From: Spirochaetota bacterium
Lineage (GTDB): Bacteria > Spirochaetota > UBA4802 > UBA5368
Reading direction: 5' to 3'
DNA length: 49,918 nt
Assembly (NCBI GenBank): GCA_035477215.1
Contig: DATIKU010000022.1
Span: 1-49,918 of the forward strand
Each line of letters begins with the position of its first letter. Positions within the stretch are counted from its first letter, which is position 1. The position numbers were made by a program, and so were the translations under genes. Below the pieces are notes generated by a model, which saw only the letters and a program-made list of their open reading frames with translations, made no database searches and was not told the DNA's origin. Positions 33,492-42,741 of the stretch are shown in pieces.

Positions 33492-36014
33492 ATGTCGAAG
33501 CGCGGGAAAAAAACCATAGTGCTTGTGTCGGCGGACCATGATACAACTCCGTCTATACATGGAGCGCTTAAGTCGGCCGGTTATGCCGTTCTCTCCGCAA
33601 AGACCGTGGAAGAAGCCGTCGAGATGCTCGGAACCGACAGGGCGGTCGACCTTCTTCTGCTGGATATTGAACTTTTTCATGACGCCGGCGGGTCCCGTAC
33701 TATCGAAGCCGCGGCCGTTAACCGGGATGTTCCGATCGTCTTTCTCTGTTCCCGTAATAACGCGGACCTCATCGAACCGGGCGCGAGTGCCGCCTACGGG
33801 TTCGTGGAAAAACAGTCCGGGAAAGGCGTCCTTATCGCATCCGTTAAAACGGCCCTGGGTCTTCACTCGACCAGGGGCGGTCTCATAAAACGAATGAGTC
33901 TGATCGGGTCTCAACTCGACAAGGACTCGCCCGGCATCGGTGACCTCTCAGAAAAACCTGAAGTTCGGCGCCTTAGCGACGAACTGTACGGCGCCCTTCT
34001 GGACTCGACTGCCGACCTCGTTTTCATCAAGGACAGCCGTTTCCGCTACCTTATGCTCAACAGGGCCAACCGGGAGTTTTTCGGACGGTCCGAGGACGAG
34101 CTCCTTGGAAAAACCGATTTCGATCTCATGAGCGAACAGGCTGCCGCCAATTGCCTGCGCACCGACCAGCAGTCCCTCAGGATGAACGGGCTCGTCATCA
34201 GCATCGAGGAGGTCGACGGCAGAATCTACGAGTCCCGCAAATTCCCAGTCAGCCTTGACGGCGGTGATCGGGGTGTCGGCGCGTTCATCCGGGACATCAC
34301 CGAGACCAGGCGCGCCGAGGAGCGATTGCTGGCCTCCGAAAAAAAGCTCTATCTTCGAAACAGGATCGCCCAGCTTTTTCTTACGGTCCCGGGCGATGAA
34401 ATATATGAAGCGATCCTCGATGTCGTTCGGGAGATGCTGAAAAGCGAACATGGATGCTTCGGCTATATCGATGAGGAGGAACGCCTCGTCAATGTGGCGA
34501 CGACCGGTAGGGCCGGCATCACATGCGGAATGCAACGGAACGACCGCTCTCCCTTCCATGAAAAATGGAAGGGCCCCTGGGGGCGCGCTCTGCTCGAGGG
34601 GCGCAGCTTTTATAAAAACGGCAACCTGTCGGCGCCCCCGGGCCATGTGCCGCTTGAAAACGCTCTCTGCGCGCCGGTCATGTATGGAGACCGAGTCATC
34701 GGCAACCTGACGCTCGCGAACAGGCCCGGAGGTTACGACGAGCGCGACCTCGAAGACCTCGAGGAGATGTCCCGGTATATTTCTCCGCTGCTTTTCGCCC
34801 GAATGCAATACACACGGAAGGAGGACGAACGCCGCATCGCCGAGCAGAAAGTAAACAGGCATTCTTCCGACATGGCCTTTCTCTCACGCACGGCGATGGG
34901 CTTTATCGAGCTGCCGACTGAGGCGGATATTTACGATTACATAGCGCACTGCCTTCACGAGATCGCGCCCGAGTTCAGAATCCTCGTCAACGAATTCAAT
35001 CCTGCCGACGACACAACCGTTATCCGTGCGATAGCCGGCGAGCACGGCATTCTCGCTGCCATTATAAAGCTCCTCGGGAGAAGTCCGATCGGCCTCGGGA
35101 CCCCCATGCCGATCAATCACCAGAAAGAACTGATGCGGCAGAAGGTGGAAGTCGGCCCCGGGGGTTTTCATGAACTTTCGGGCGGGGCTCTGCCCTGGCC
35201 CGTATCCATGGCGATCGACAGGCTGCTCGACATCGGCACTATTTACGGCATGGGCTTCGCACGGCACGAAACACTGTACGGAAATATTCTGCTCATCGCG
35301 CCACGCGGGGTGACACTGGAGGATACCTCGATCATCGAGGCCTTCGTAAAACAGGCCTCGGTCGCGCTCCAGAGACACCGCGCCGAGCGGGCGCTGGAGC
35401 GTTCCCTGCGGGAGAAGGAGCTGTTGCTGCGCGAACTCCAGCACCGCGTAAAAAACAGTCTGGGCATGATCACCTCGCTCGTCAACCTCGAGGCCACCCG
35501 CTCAAAAAATGACGACACCCGCTCGACACTTAAAAACATACGCGACCGCATCAACACACTTTCAAAATTATACACGCTGCTCTACCAGTCACAGGGAGAA
35601 GATCAAATCCGGCTCGACTCCTATCTAAGGCAGATTATCCGTTCCCTCCTCGAAACGCACGTCGGGGGCGGCAGGTCTGTCGGTATTGACCTCGCCATGG
35701 AAGAGGTAAGAATCGATTTCAAACGGGCCGCATCGGTCGGAATCATAGTGAACGAGCTGGTCACCAATACGATCAAGCACGCTTTCCCCGATGGGCGAAG
35801 CGGTCGATTGAGGATCAGGCTGGAGCCAACCGCAAACAGGCTGCTGCTCGAGGTGGCTGACGACGGCATCGGTCCGCCGGGCAATTTCGACATAACCGGT
35901 TCCAAGGGCCTTGGAATCGAACTGATCCGCGTTCTCACCGGACAGTTGCGGGGCGTACTGGATTACTCCCGGGGAAAAGAAACCGTTTTTACCATCAAAA
36001 TGCCCTTCCCCTGA
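33492..36014 (+). CDS. Sensor histidine kinase of the HWE/HisKA_2 type with N-terminal REC
   Basis: About 840 residues, no membrane spans. An N-terminal receiver domain (about 9-125) has Asp58 in LLLLDIELF. A PAS domain (about 165-285), a GAF domain (about 300-440) and a second GAF-like domain (about 460-610) follow. The kinase part carries LLRELQHRVKNSLGMITSL (His phospho-site in HRVKNS) and an ATP-binding region VNELVTNTIKHAFPDGRSG, then GSKGLGIELI. This is the HisKA_2 group, which often feeds PAS/CheY-like regulators. The start ATG at 33492 is the first with good family context; upstream codons are possible. Confidence 0.9.
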   Translation: MSKRGKKTIVLVSADHDTTPSIHGALKSAGYAVLSAKTVEEAVEMLGTDRAVDLLLLDIELFHDAGGSRTIEAAAVNRDVPIVFLCSRNNADLIEPGASAAYGFVEKQSGKGVLIASVKTALGLHSTRGGLIKRMSLIGSQLDKDSPGIGDLSEKPEVRRLSDELYGALLDSTADLVFIKDSRFRYLMLNRANREFFGRSEDELLGKTDFDLMSEQAAANCLRTDQQSLRMNGLVISIEEVDGRIYESRKFPVSLDGGDRGVGAFIRDITETRRAEERLLASEKKLYLRNRIAQLFLTVPGDEIYEAILDVVREMLKSEHGCFGYIDEEERLVNVATTGRAGITCGMQRNDRSPFHEKWKGPWGRALLEGRSFYKNGNLSAPPGHVPLENALCAPVMYGDRVIGNLTLANRPGGYDERDLEDLEEMSRYISPLLFARMQYTRKEDERRIAEQKVNRHSSDMAFLSRTAMGFIELPTEADIYDYIAHCLHEIAPEFRILVNEFNPADDTTVIRAIAGEHGILAAIIKLLGRSPIGLGTPMPINHQKELMRQKVEVGPGGFHELSGGALPWPVSMAIDRLLDIGTIYGMGFARHETLYGNILLIAPRGVTLEDTSIIEAFVKQASVALQRHRAERALERSLREKELLLRELQHRVKNSLGMITSLVNLEATRSKNDDTRSTLKNIRDRINTLSKLYTLLYQSQGEDQIRLDSYLRQIIRSLLETHVGGGRSVGIDLAMEEVRIDFKRAASVGIIVNELVTNTIKHAFPDGRSGRLRIRLEPTANRLLLEVADDGIGPPGNFDITGSKGLGIELIRVLTGQLRGVLDYSRGKETVFTIKMPFP

Positions 36015-36086
36015 GGCGGTTCATCGACCCGTAGCCGTCCAATACCGGTAGTGAATATTCGGATGCGACCTCGGACAACGTGCGGA

Positions 36087-37367
36087 TCAGCGACTTCCGG
36101 CGTACACGACCTTTCCCGAGCAGATGGTATATTCGACGGAACCATACAGTTCCATACCCATAAACGGCGTGTTTTTACAGCGGGAGATGATAAAGCCGTC
36201 ACTGACGAGTATTTTTTTCTCCGGATCGATTATGGCGATATCCGCGACCGCGCCCGATTTGAGTTCGCCGCGGCCAAGGCCGAGGATGTTCGATGGATTA
36301 ATCGTAAGCGGCCTGAACGCGTCGCAAAGAGGAAAGCCGTTCTGCCTCACCAGCACGCTTATTACCAGCGGCACCGCGGTCTCCAGGCCGATTATGCCGA
36401 AGGGCGCGTACTCGAGCTCCTGCATTTTTTCGTTTAAAAGGTGCGGCGCGTGATCGGTCGCGATTACATCGATGACCCCGCTTCGCAGGCCCTCTATCAT
36501 GGCGACACGGTCGTCTTCCGTCCGAAGCGGCGGATTCATCTTGGCCATCGACAGGTGCTCCTCAATCGCCGCATCGGTGAGAGCGAAATAATGCGGCGCC
36601 GTTTCGCAGGTCACCTGTACCCCGCGCGATTTCGCCCAGCGGATTATCTCGATGGATCCGCCGGACGAAACGTGCGCGATGTGGAGCCTTCCCCTGGTAA
36701 GCCTGGCCAGAAGGACGTCGCGAGCGATCATCACCTCCTCGGCCTCGCGGGGAATGCCCTTCAGACCCAGCAGGGTCGAGGTAATCCCCTCGTTGATAAT
36801 TCCGTCATCCGAAAGCAGCGTATCCTCCGAATGGGTGATGATGGGAACGTCGAACATGCGCGCGTACTCGAGCGCCCGTCGCATGAGGATGGAGCTCAGT
36901 ACGGGCTTTCCGTCGTCGGAAAAGCCGACCGCGCCCCCCTTCACTAGCTCGCCCATCTCGGTGATCTCCTCGCCGTGCGCCCCCTTCGTGATGTTGGCGA
37001 TGGGAAAGACGTTGATCGGCCCCTTCTCCGCCTCGAGCTTTATGAAACGAACCAGAGCCTGGTTGTCGATGACCGGCGTGGTGTTGGGCATGGTGCACAC
37101 CGAGGTGAAGCCGCCCTTGGCGGCAACGATCGAGCCGCCGATGATGGTCTCCTTGTCCTCGCTGCCCGGCTCGCGGAAGTGAACGTGCATGTCGATGAGC
37201 CCCGGAAGCACTATACAGCCCTTCGCATCGATAAGCTCACAACCCGGTTCGACCGGAATATCCGGGGCTATCCTCGAGACGATGTCGCCCGTTATATGCA
37301 CATCCATCATCGCGTCGAGCGCGGACGCCGGATCGACCACCCTGCCGTTCTTGATTATTATGGCCAT
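36087..37367 (-). CDS. pyrC: Dihydroorotase
   Basis: 426 residues, class I type (about 420-430). It closes carbamoyl aspartate to dihydroorotate in pyrimidine synthesis. The metal ligands are in DMHVHFREPG (His61, His63) near the start and TDHAPH near the end, with the FSDDGKP segment between them. The start at 37367 (MAIIIKNGRVVDPASALDA) is typical; the open frame upstream belongs to pyrB sequence. It begins 2 bp after the pyrB stop, so the two are translationally coupled. Confidence 0.95.
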   Translation of the reverse strand: MAIIIKNGRVVDPASALDAMMDVHITGDIVSRIAPDIPVEPGCELIDAKGCIVLPGLIDMHVHFREPGSEDKETIIGGSIVAAKGGFTSVCTMPNTTPVIDNQALVRFIKLEAEKGPINVFPIANITKGAHGEEITEMGELVKGGAVGFSDDGKPVLSSILMRRALEYARMFDVPIITHSEDTLLSDDGIINEGITSTLLGLKGIPREAEEVMIARDVLLARLTRGRLHIAHVSSGGSIEIIRWAKSRGVQVTCETAPHYFALTDAAIEEHLSMAKMNPPLRTEDDRVAMIEGLRSGVIDVIATDHAPHLLNEKMQELEYAPFGIIGLETAVPLVISVLVRQNGFPLCDAFRPLTINPSNILGLGRGELKSGAVADIAIIDPEKKILVSDGFIISRCKNTPFMGMELYGSVEYTICSGKVVYAGSR

Positions 37368-37369
37368 CG

Positions 37370-38317
37370 CTACACCTTTTCCATCTCTTCGAGTGGAGTC
37401 CCGCCGGCCAGCAGGTAGAAGATCGACATGCGAACCGCCACCCCGTTGGTGACCTGTTCGTTGATGATCGAGTTCGGGCTGTCCGCCACCCGGTGGTCTA
37501 TCTCGATGCCGCGGTTTATCGGGCCGGGATGCATCACGATAATGTCGCCCTTGCACCGCCCCAGGCGGTCCTCGGTGAGCGCATACTGCCGGTGGTACTC
37601 GCGCAGGGACGGAAAGAGAGAGCCCTTCTGGCGCTCCCTCTGGATGCGGAGCACATTGACGACGTCCAGCTCGGGCAGAATTTCGTCGAGATTGTAGGAG
37701 ATATCGACGTCGTATATTTTAAATTCGTCCGGGACCAGGGTCGGCGGTCCGCAGAGCACCACCCGGGCGCCAAGGCGCTTGAACGCCTCTATGTCCGAGC
37801 GCGCCACCCTTGAGTGCTTGACGTCCCCCACAATCCCGATTCGAAGCCCCTGGAGCGTTCCCTTTTTCTCGAGGATCGAATAGGTGTCCAGCAGCGCCTG
37901 CGTGGGGTGGGCATGGAACCCGTCCCCGGCGTTGATCACCGACGCTTCAATATTTTTTGATAAAAAATGCGGCGCCAGCGACGCCGCATGTCTCATAACT
38001 ATGTAATCTGCCTTCATGGCCTCCATCGTATGCACGGTATCGATAAGGGACTCCCCTTTCACCACGCTCGAGGTCGCCACCGACACGTTGATCAAGTCCG
38101 CCGAAAGCCGCTTGGCCGCCAGTTCGAAGCTTATACGCGTCCTGGTGGATGGTTCGTAAAAAAGCGTGCAGACGGTCTTGCCCCTGAGTATCGGGACGGT
38201 CTTGACAGATCGCGTAAACAGGTCCTTGAAATAGCGCGCGGATTGACAGATAAGGGATATTTCCTCGGCGGTGAGGGACTGGATATCGAGAAGGTCTTTT
38301 CGTTTGAGCCCGTTCAT
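37370..38317 (-). CDS. pyrB: Aspartate carbamoyltransferase catalytic subunit
   Basis: 315 residues, the usual length. It forms carbamoyl aspartate from carbamoyl phosphate and aspartate. The substrate-binding motif FYEPSTRTRISFE is intact, and HPTQALLD and GDVKHSRVARS are present. The start at 38317 (MNGLKRKDLLDIQSLTAEEI) matches family N-termini. No ribosome-binding site precedes it, and the predicted promoter would start the RNA only about 5 nt upstream. No pyrI or pyrR gene is next to it. Confidence 0.95.
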   Translation of the reverse strand: MNGLKRKDLLDIQSLTAEEISLICQSARYFKDLFTRSVKTVPILRGKTVCTLFYEPSTRTRISFELAAKRLSADLINVSVATSSVVKGESLIDTVHTMEAMKADYIVMRHAASLAPHFLSKNIEASVINAGDGFHAHPTQALLDTYSILEKKGTLQGLRIGIVGDVKHSRVARSDIEAFKRLGARVVLCGPPTLVPDEFKIYDVDISYNLDEILPELDVVNVLRIQRERQKGSLFPSLREYHRQYALTEDRLGRCKGDIIVMHPGPINRGIEIDHRVADSPNSIINEQVTNGVAVRMSIFYLLAGGTPLEEMEKV

Positions 38318-38328
38318 CTTAAAACAAT

Positions 38329-38358
38329 AGGTTATCGGAGGGAGTGACGGGCTGTCAA
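38329..38358 (-). promoter_or_regulatory. pyrBC promoter (candidate)
   Basis: Minus strand: -35 TTGACA (38358-38353), 18-nt spacer, -10 TAACCT (38334-38329). The start site would fall about 5 nt before the pyrB ATG, suggesting a leaderless mRNA. Confidence 0.4.
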
Positions 38359-38427
38359 CGTAAATAATAAAAAAATAGGGTATCCCCATCTTCGCAAAAA
38401 CATGGGACCGTCAACAGCGGGGTACGC

Positions 38428-38826
38428 ATGAAACCATATATCGCGTTTTTCGATCTCGATAACACCCTGCTCGCCGGAAGCGGTGGAAGGTGTGTGGTTC
38501 GCTTTTCATGCAAAAACGGCCTTCTCAGCCACCGCGAGCTCGTCTTCGGAACATACTCCTCGCCCCTGCACCGGGCTCGAAACGCATAACGGCGTCCTTA
38601 CGGGCAGGCGGGCGGGTAAATACCGCCACGGCGCCGAGAAGCCCAACCGGGCCATCCTCTATTGCGCCACAAACGCTCAATCCCTGGAGAACGCCTTTGC
38701 TACGCCGATGCGGCGGCCGACCTCCCGGTGCTGCACAAGGTGGGTTTTCCCATGCGGGTTACACCCGCGCGCCGGCTCAGGCGTGTAGCCAGTCTCCGGG
38801 GATTGCCAGTCCTCCGGTGGAAATAG
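38428..38826 (+). pseudogene. Decayed HAD-IB family phosphatase
   Basis: Three pieces of one gene lie in three frames. The start reads MKPYIAFFDLDNTLLAGSGG (the HAD motif I DxDNT). A second piece near 38577 reads ETHNGVLTGRRAG. The end, in a third frame, reads YADAAADLPVLHKVGF (HAD motif IV region) then PARRLRRVASLRGLPVLRW and stops at 38826. Full-length HAD-IB proteins have about 220 residues; only about 130 codons remain, with at least two frameshifts and a deletion. Motifs II and III are gone, so the product would not be active. The length and spread of the fragments rule out a single sequencing error. Confidence 0.8.
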
Positions 38827-38961
38827 TCATTATTAGCTCACTGATGCCACTTTCCGATAAAGAAAATGATTAATAATTCAGTTCCGCCCTCCGAGAATAT
38901 AGACGCAGGGTGACATCACCCGGAACATACGAAAATCCATGCACGTAAACAGGCGGGCCAG

Positions 38962-41214
38962 ATGAAGAAGACCATCATGATAATCGGCGGAGGGCTTTTG
39001 CAGACACCGGCCGTTCAGGCCGCAAAAAAATTGGGCCACCAGGTCATCGTAACCGACTACAACCCCAATGCCCTGGGGATGAAATACGCCGACATTCCCA
39101 TCGTCATGTCGACCCGCGATATAGAGGGTTCGGTCCGCGTGGCGAAAACACAGAACGAGATCACTCCCATACACGCGGTCCTAACCGTCGGCACGGATGC
39201 CTCGATGACGGTGGCGGCGGTTGCCAATGCCCTGGGGCTTCCCGGCATCAAGTTCGACGATGCCGAGGCTTCGACCAACAAGCTAAAGATGCGCATGCGC
39301 TTCACGGCCCACAACGTGCCATGTCCCAAGTTCCTTCCCGTCTGGTCACTCTCGGACGCAAAGAAGGCCTGCAAGATACTCGCGTTCCCGCTCGTACTCA
39401 AACCGACCGACAACATGGGCGCGCGCGGCGTAATGCGCATCGACAACCTCACGCAGATAGCCGAGGCCTTTAAATTCGCGAAGGCCGCTTCCCCCAGCGG
39501 CGAGCTCATCATCGAGGAGTTCATGGACGGACCGGAGCTTTCCATCGACGCGGTGGTATACAACGGGGAAATAACCATCACGGGAGTCGCGGACAGGATA
39601 ATCGAATGGCCTCCCTACTTCGTCGAAACGGGGCATACCATGCCCTCACAGCTTCCTGAAGACATTCAACAGGCCGCCTGCCAGGTCATGAGAAAGGGAA
39701 TCCTCGCGATCGGCATCGACAACGGCTGCGCAAAGGGCGACATCAAGCTGACCCGCCACGGCCCGATGATCTGCGAGCTTGCCGCCCGCCTCTCCGGCGG
39801 CTTCATGTCCGCCTACACCTATCCTCTCGCCACCGGCGTCGACCTCATCCGCGCCGCGATCGAGATTGCGCTGGGACAGGAGCCCGGCAACCTCGAGCCG
39901 CTGCATCACCGCGTGTCGATCGAGCGCGCAATCATCACGCGCCCAGGAATAGTGCGCCGCGCAAGCGGCATCGAAGACGCGCTCAAAATTGCGGGGATTG
40001 CCGAAATATTCATCAACGTCAAACCCGGCGACCGAGTGGTCGAGCCGCGTTCGAACGTTGAGAAATCGGGACACATCATTGCGGTCGCCGACACGCTCGC
40101 CGAAGCCGAGGAGGCGGTGAAGCGCTGTCTCGAGGTTTTATCAATAGAGGTCTTCGAGGAGGCCGAGCTCTCCATGGAGGTCATCCGCGTAGCGGCCCGT
40201 GAGCGCTTTAGAAAAGCCTGCTATGCCTGCAAGACCTGCGACGGCAAGGACTGCCCTACGGGCGTCCCCGGCATGGGCGGCGCCGGGACCGGCGCCTCTT
40301 TCCGCCGCAACAGCGAGGCATTCCGGGGCTATAAAATCAACACCCGCGTCATACACGCCGTCACCCATCCCGACACCTCCACATCTTTTTTTGGGACACC
40401 GCTCGCTTTTCCCGTAATGGCCGCTCCGATCACCGGCAGCGTCACCAATATGGGCGGTGCAATGGACGAGCTTGAATACAACCGCGCGGTCGTTCAGGGG
40501 TGCATTGAGGCGGGCACAATCGCCTTCGTCGGCGACGGCGCCACCCCCGAGAAATACAAGATAGGCATTCAGGCGCTCGCCGAGTCCGGAGGAGCGGGCA
40601 TCCCCATCTTCAAGCCGAGGGCCGATAACAGGGAAGTCCTGGTCAGAATCCAGGCCGCCGAACAGGTCAACGCGGTCGCGGTGGGAATGGACATAGACGC
40701 AATCGTTTTTAAGACCATGACGATGAAAAACCAGGCCGTCGGGCCCAAAAGCCCCTCAGATATCAAGGAGCTCATCGGCTCCACCCGCGCACCCTTCATT
40801 TTAAAAGGGATAATGACGGTACACGACGCAGTACTCGCAGTCGAGGCGGGCGCCCACGGCATTGTAATCTCCAACCACGGGGGCCGCGTCCTCGACGAAA
40901 TGGCGGGCACCATGGACGTTCTCGAGGAGATCGTACGCGAGGTGCGCGGACGCATCCGCATCATGATCGACGGGGGATTCCGCACCGGAGTGGACATTCT
41001 CAAGGCGTTGGCGCTGGGCGCGGACTTTGTGCTCATCGGACGCCCTGTGGCGATAGCCGCAGTCGGCATGGGCGCGCGGGGCGTGAGCTTTTACCTGAAT
41101 TCCCTCAGGCGCGAACTCGAAGAGGCGATGATCCTCACCGGCTCTGAACGGATTGCCGATATTTCCGGCGATGTAGTCCGGCGTCTCGCAGAGCGAAGCC
41201 CGACGGCCGTATGA
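38962..41214 (+). CDS. ATP-grasp ligase fused to FMN alpha-hydroxyacid dehydrogenase
   Basis: 750 residues in three parts. Residues 1-410 form an ATP-grasp ligase: a pre-ATP domain (IMIIGGGLLQTPAVQAAKKLG), VLKPTDNMGARG (Lys147) and the metal site CELAARLSGG. Residues 420-431 hold a Cys cluster C-x2-C-x2-C-x4-C in CYACKTCDGKDCPTG. Residues 435-745 are an FMN-binding TIM barrel like lactate/glycolate oxidases: PFILKG (Lys615), catalytic His639 in SNHGGR, IMIDGGFRTG and LIGRP. Similar clostridial FMN enzymes with the Cys segment are free-standing, about 340 residues. Both halves look catalytically complete. The fusion's substrate, presumably an amino or hydroxy acid that is ligated and oxidised, is unknown. 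Confidence 0.88.
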   Translation: MKKTIMIIGGGLLQTPAVQAAKKLGHQVIVTDYNPNALGMKYADIPIVMSTRDIEGSVRVAKTQNEITPIHAVLTVGTDASMTVAAVANALGLPGIKFDDAEASTNKLKMRMRFTAHNVPCPKFLPVWSLSDAKKACKILAFPLVLKPTDNMGARGVMRIDNLTQIAEAFKFAKAASPSGELIIEEFMDGPELSIDAVVYNGEITITGVADRIIEWPPYFVETGHTMPSQLPEDIQQAACQVMRKGILAIGIDNGCAKGDIKLTRHGPMICELAARLSGGFMSAYTYPLATGVDLIRAAIEIALGQEPGNLEPLHHRVSIERAIITRPGIVRRASGIEDALKIAGIAEIFINVKPGDRVVEPRSNVEKSGHIIAVADTLAEAEEAVKRCLEVLSIEVFEEAELSMEVIRVAARERFRKACYACKTCDGKDCPTGVPGMGGAGTGASFRRNSEAFRGYKINTRVIHAVTHPDTSTSFFGTPLAFPVMAAPITGSVTNMGGAMDELEYNRAVVQGCIEAGTIAFVGDGATPEKYKIGIQALAESGGAGIPIFKPRADNREVLVRIQAAEQVNAVAVGMDIDAIVFKTMTMKNQAVGPKSPSDIKELIGSTRAPFILKGIMTVHDAVLAVEAGAHGIVISNHGGRVLDEMAGTMDVLEEIVREVRGRIRIMIDGGFRTGVDILKALALGADFVLIGRPVAIAAVGMGARGVSFYLNSLRRELEEAMILTGSERIADISGDVVRRLAERSPTAV

Positions 41215-41283
41215 GCCCGGTGAAGGCCGCCGATACCGATTAAAACGATTGCGTTGCGTCTCCCTACGCGTTATCATATTCCC

Positions 41284-41745
41284 ATGATGAAACGTCTAAT
41301 GGCGCTTTTTATCGTCGCATCGATCATCCCTGTTACGAGTCCGGTTGCGGCCGACCAGATACAGTTAGCCCGGTTTCTGGGCACATGGCGCCTCCTGTAC
41401 AAGGGAAACTATGGCTACACATTCCAGTTCCATAAGAATTACCGGTCGGTCTGCATCATACACCTTAACACAAGCGCCGTTGTCTTCAAGGGCATCTATA
41501 CCCTTGAAGACGATAAAACGGTCAGGATCAACATCTATGAGATGAAAAACGACTGCAACGCCCGGAGGCCTTCGACAGGCACCGGGTTCACCAAAACTTT
41601 ATCAACCTATTTTATCTTCCGCGCCGCCTTCTCCGGCCCCAAAAACGCGCCGGTCCTCTTGCTTTCGCCTTCCAGGACGGTCATAGACGGGCGTTCGTCT
41701 GAAGGCTATTTCGAACCCGAAATCCGTCTTGCGAGGGCCCCATAG
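41284..41745 (+). CDS. Secreted protein, unknown function
   Basis: 153 residues. A Sec signal peptide is seen (MMKRLMALFIVASIIPVTSPVAA, cleavage after VAA-DQ). The mature part has a beta-barrel-like start FLGTWRLLYKGNYGYTFQFH, like a lipocalin/META-type calycin fold, then a stretch VFKGIYTLEDDKTVRINIYEM. Two Cys residues (in VCIIHL and NDCNARR) could form a disulfide. I recognise no family. It is 69 bp after the fusion gene. Confidence 0.65.
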   Translation: MMKRLMALFIVASIIPVTSPVAADQIQLARFLGTWRLLYKGNYGYTFQFHKNYRSVCIIHLNTSAVVFKGIYTLEDDKTVRINIYEMKNDCNARRPSTGTGFTKTLSTYFIFRAAFSGPKNAPVLLLSPSRTVIDGRSSEGYFEPEIRLARAP

Positions 41746-41824
41746 CCGATCGCTTGAAGTCCGCGAGCATTAAAAATATAATAATAAAATCGGCGCGTTA
41801 TATTCGTATACGGCGTTAATCGGC

Positions 41825-42598
41825 ATGAAAATCGAGGAAGTCACTTTTCAGAATAACCGGGGCGCCCGTCTCGACGGGAGGATCCATCATCCCGACGGAC
41901 CCTCCCGCGGCGGTGTCGTCTTCTGCCACGGCCTTTTTTCATCAAAGGACGCATATAAAATCGTTAACCTGTCGGGCGAAATCACCGCGGCCGGATTCAC
42001 CCTTCTGGCCTTCGATTTCTCGTTCGTCTCCGCAATGCCGGGAAGCTTCCGGGACTTCTCGATTTATCAGGAGGTCTGCGACCTCGAATCGGCTGCGTCC
42101 TTTCTCCTCGAAAGGGGTGTCTCCTCCCTGCACCTCGCCGGTTCGAGCATGGGCGGCGTTGTCGCGCTGCTCTTCGCCGCCTCAAGGCCCGCATTTCTGC
42201 GCTCCCTGACCCTCATCGCCACGCCGGTCGATCTTTCAAATCTCCTTGCGACGCTATCCGGAAGCGTGGATTTTAAGAATCTACCTAAAGGAGGCACGAC
42301 CACAATAGACGGCATTCCCATCCATAACGAATTCTTTCACGAGGCGCTTTCTCTGGACATGCAAGAGGCGATGCGTTCGGTTAGCGTACCCGTTCTCGTC
42401 ATCCATGGCGCGCGGGACGCCGTCGTCGACGTTCAAAACGCGCACCTCCTCGAGGATTCGCTCGTCGCTGAAAACAGGGTCATCCTCGTCCCCGATGGAG
42501 ACCATAACCTTACGCGCAAAGAAGACATCCGGCTGCTGAGAAGCGCGATTATTCCCTGGATAAGTACTCACGAAAAAAACGCCGGTCGTGACCGGTGA
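41825..42598 (+). CDS. Alpha/beta hydrolase
   Basis: 257 residues, cytoplasmic. The nucleophile elbow is GSSMGGVVAL (Ser), the oxyanion segment is FCHGLFSSKDA, and acid and His are in VIHGARDAVVDV and GDHNLTRKED. The layout matches serine esterase/acylamino-acid hydrolases of the YqiA/BAAT-like group. The start ATG at 41825 follows an AT-rich stretch (41770-41800). The substrate is unknown. Confidence 0.82.
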   Translation: MKIEEVTFQNNRGARLDGRIHHPDGPSRGGVVFCHGLFSSKDAYKIVNLSGEITAAGFTLLAFDFSFVSAMPGSFRDFSIYQEVCDLESAASFLLERGVSSLHLAGSSMGGVVALLFAASRPAFLRSLTLIATPVDLSNLLATLSGSVDFKNLPKGGTTTIDGIPIHNEFFHEALSLDMQEAMRSVSVPVLVIHGARDAVVDVQNAHLLEDSLVAENRVILVPDGDHNLTRKEDIRLLRSAIIPWISTHEKNAGRDR

Positions 42599-42741
42599 CT
42601 GGCGGGCAAATCCATGCGGACACTGTTGAATATAAAAACCAGACGGCGGATCAATGGCAGGTTCGTAACGGTATGCGCGACCATTTCAGTCGAGGCCACC
42701 GTCAACCTTCCCGGTCGTGGGGGTTGACGGCGCCGGTCCCT

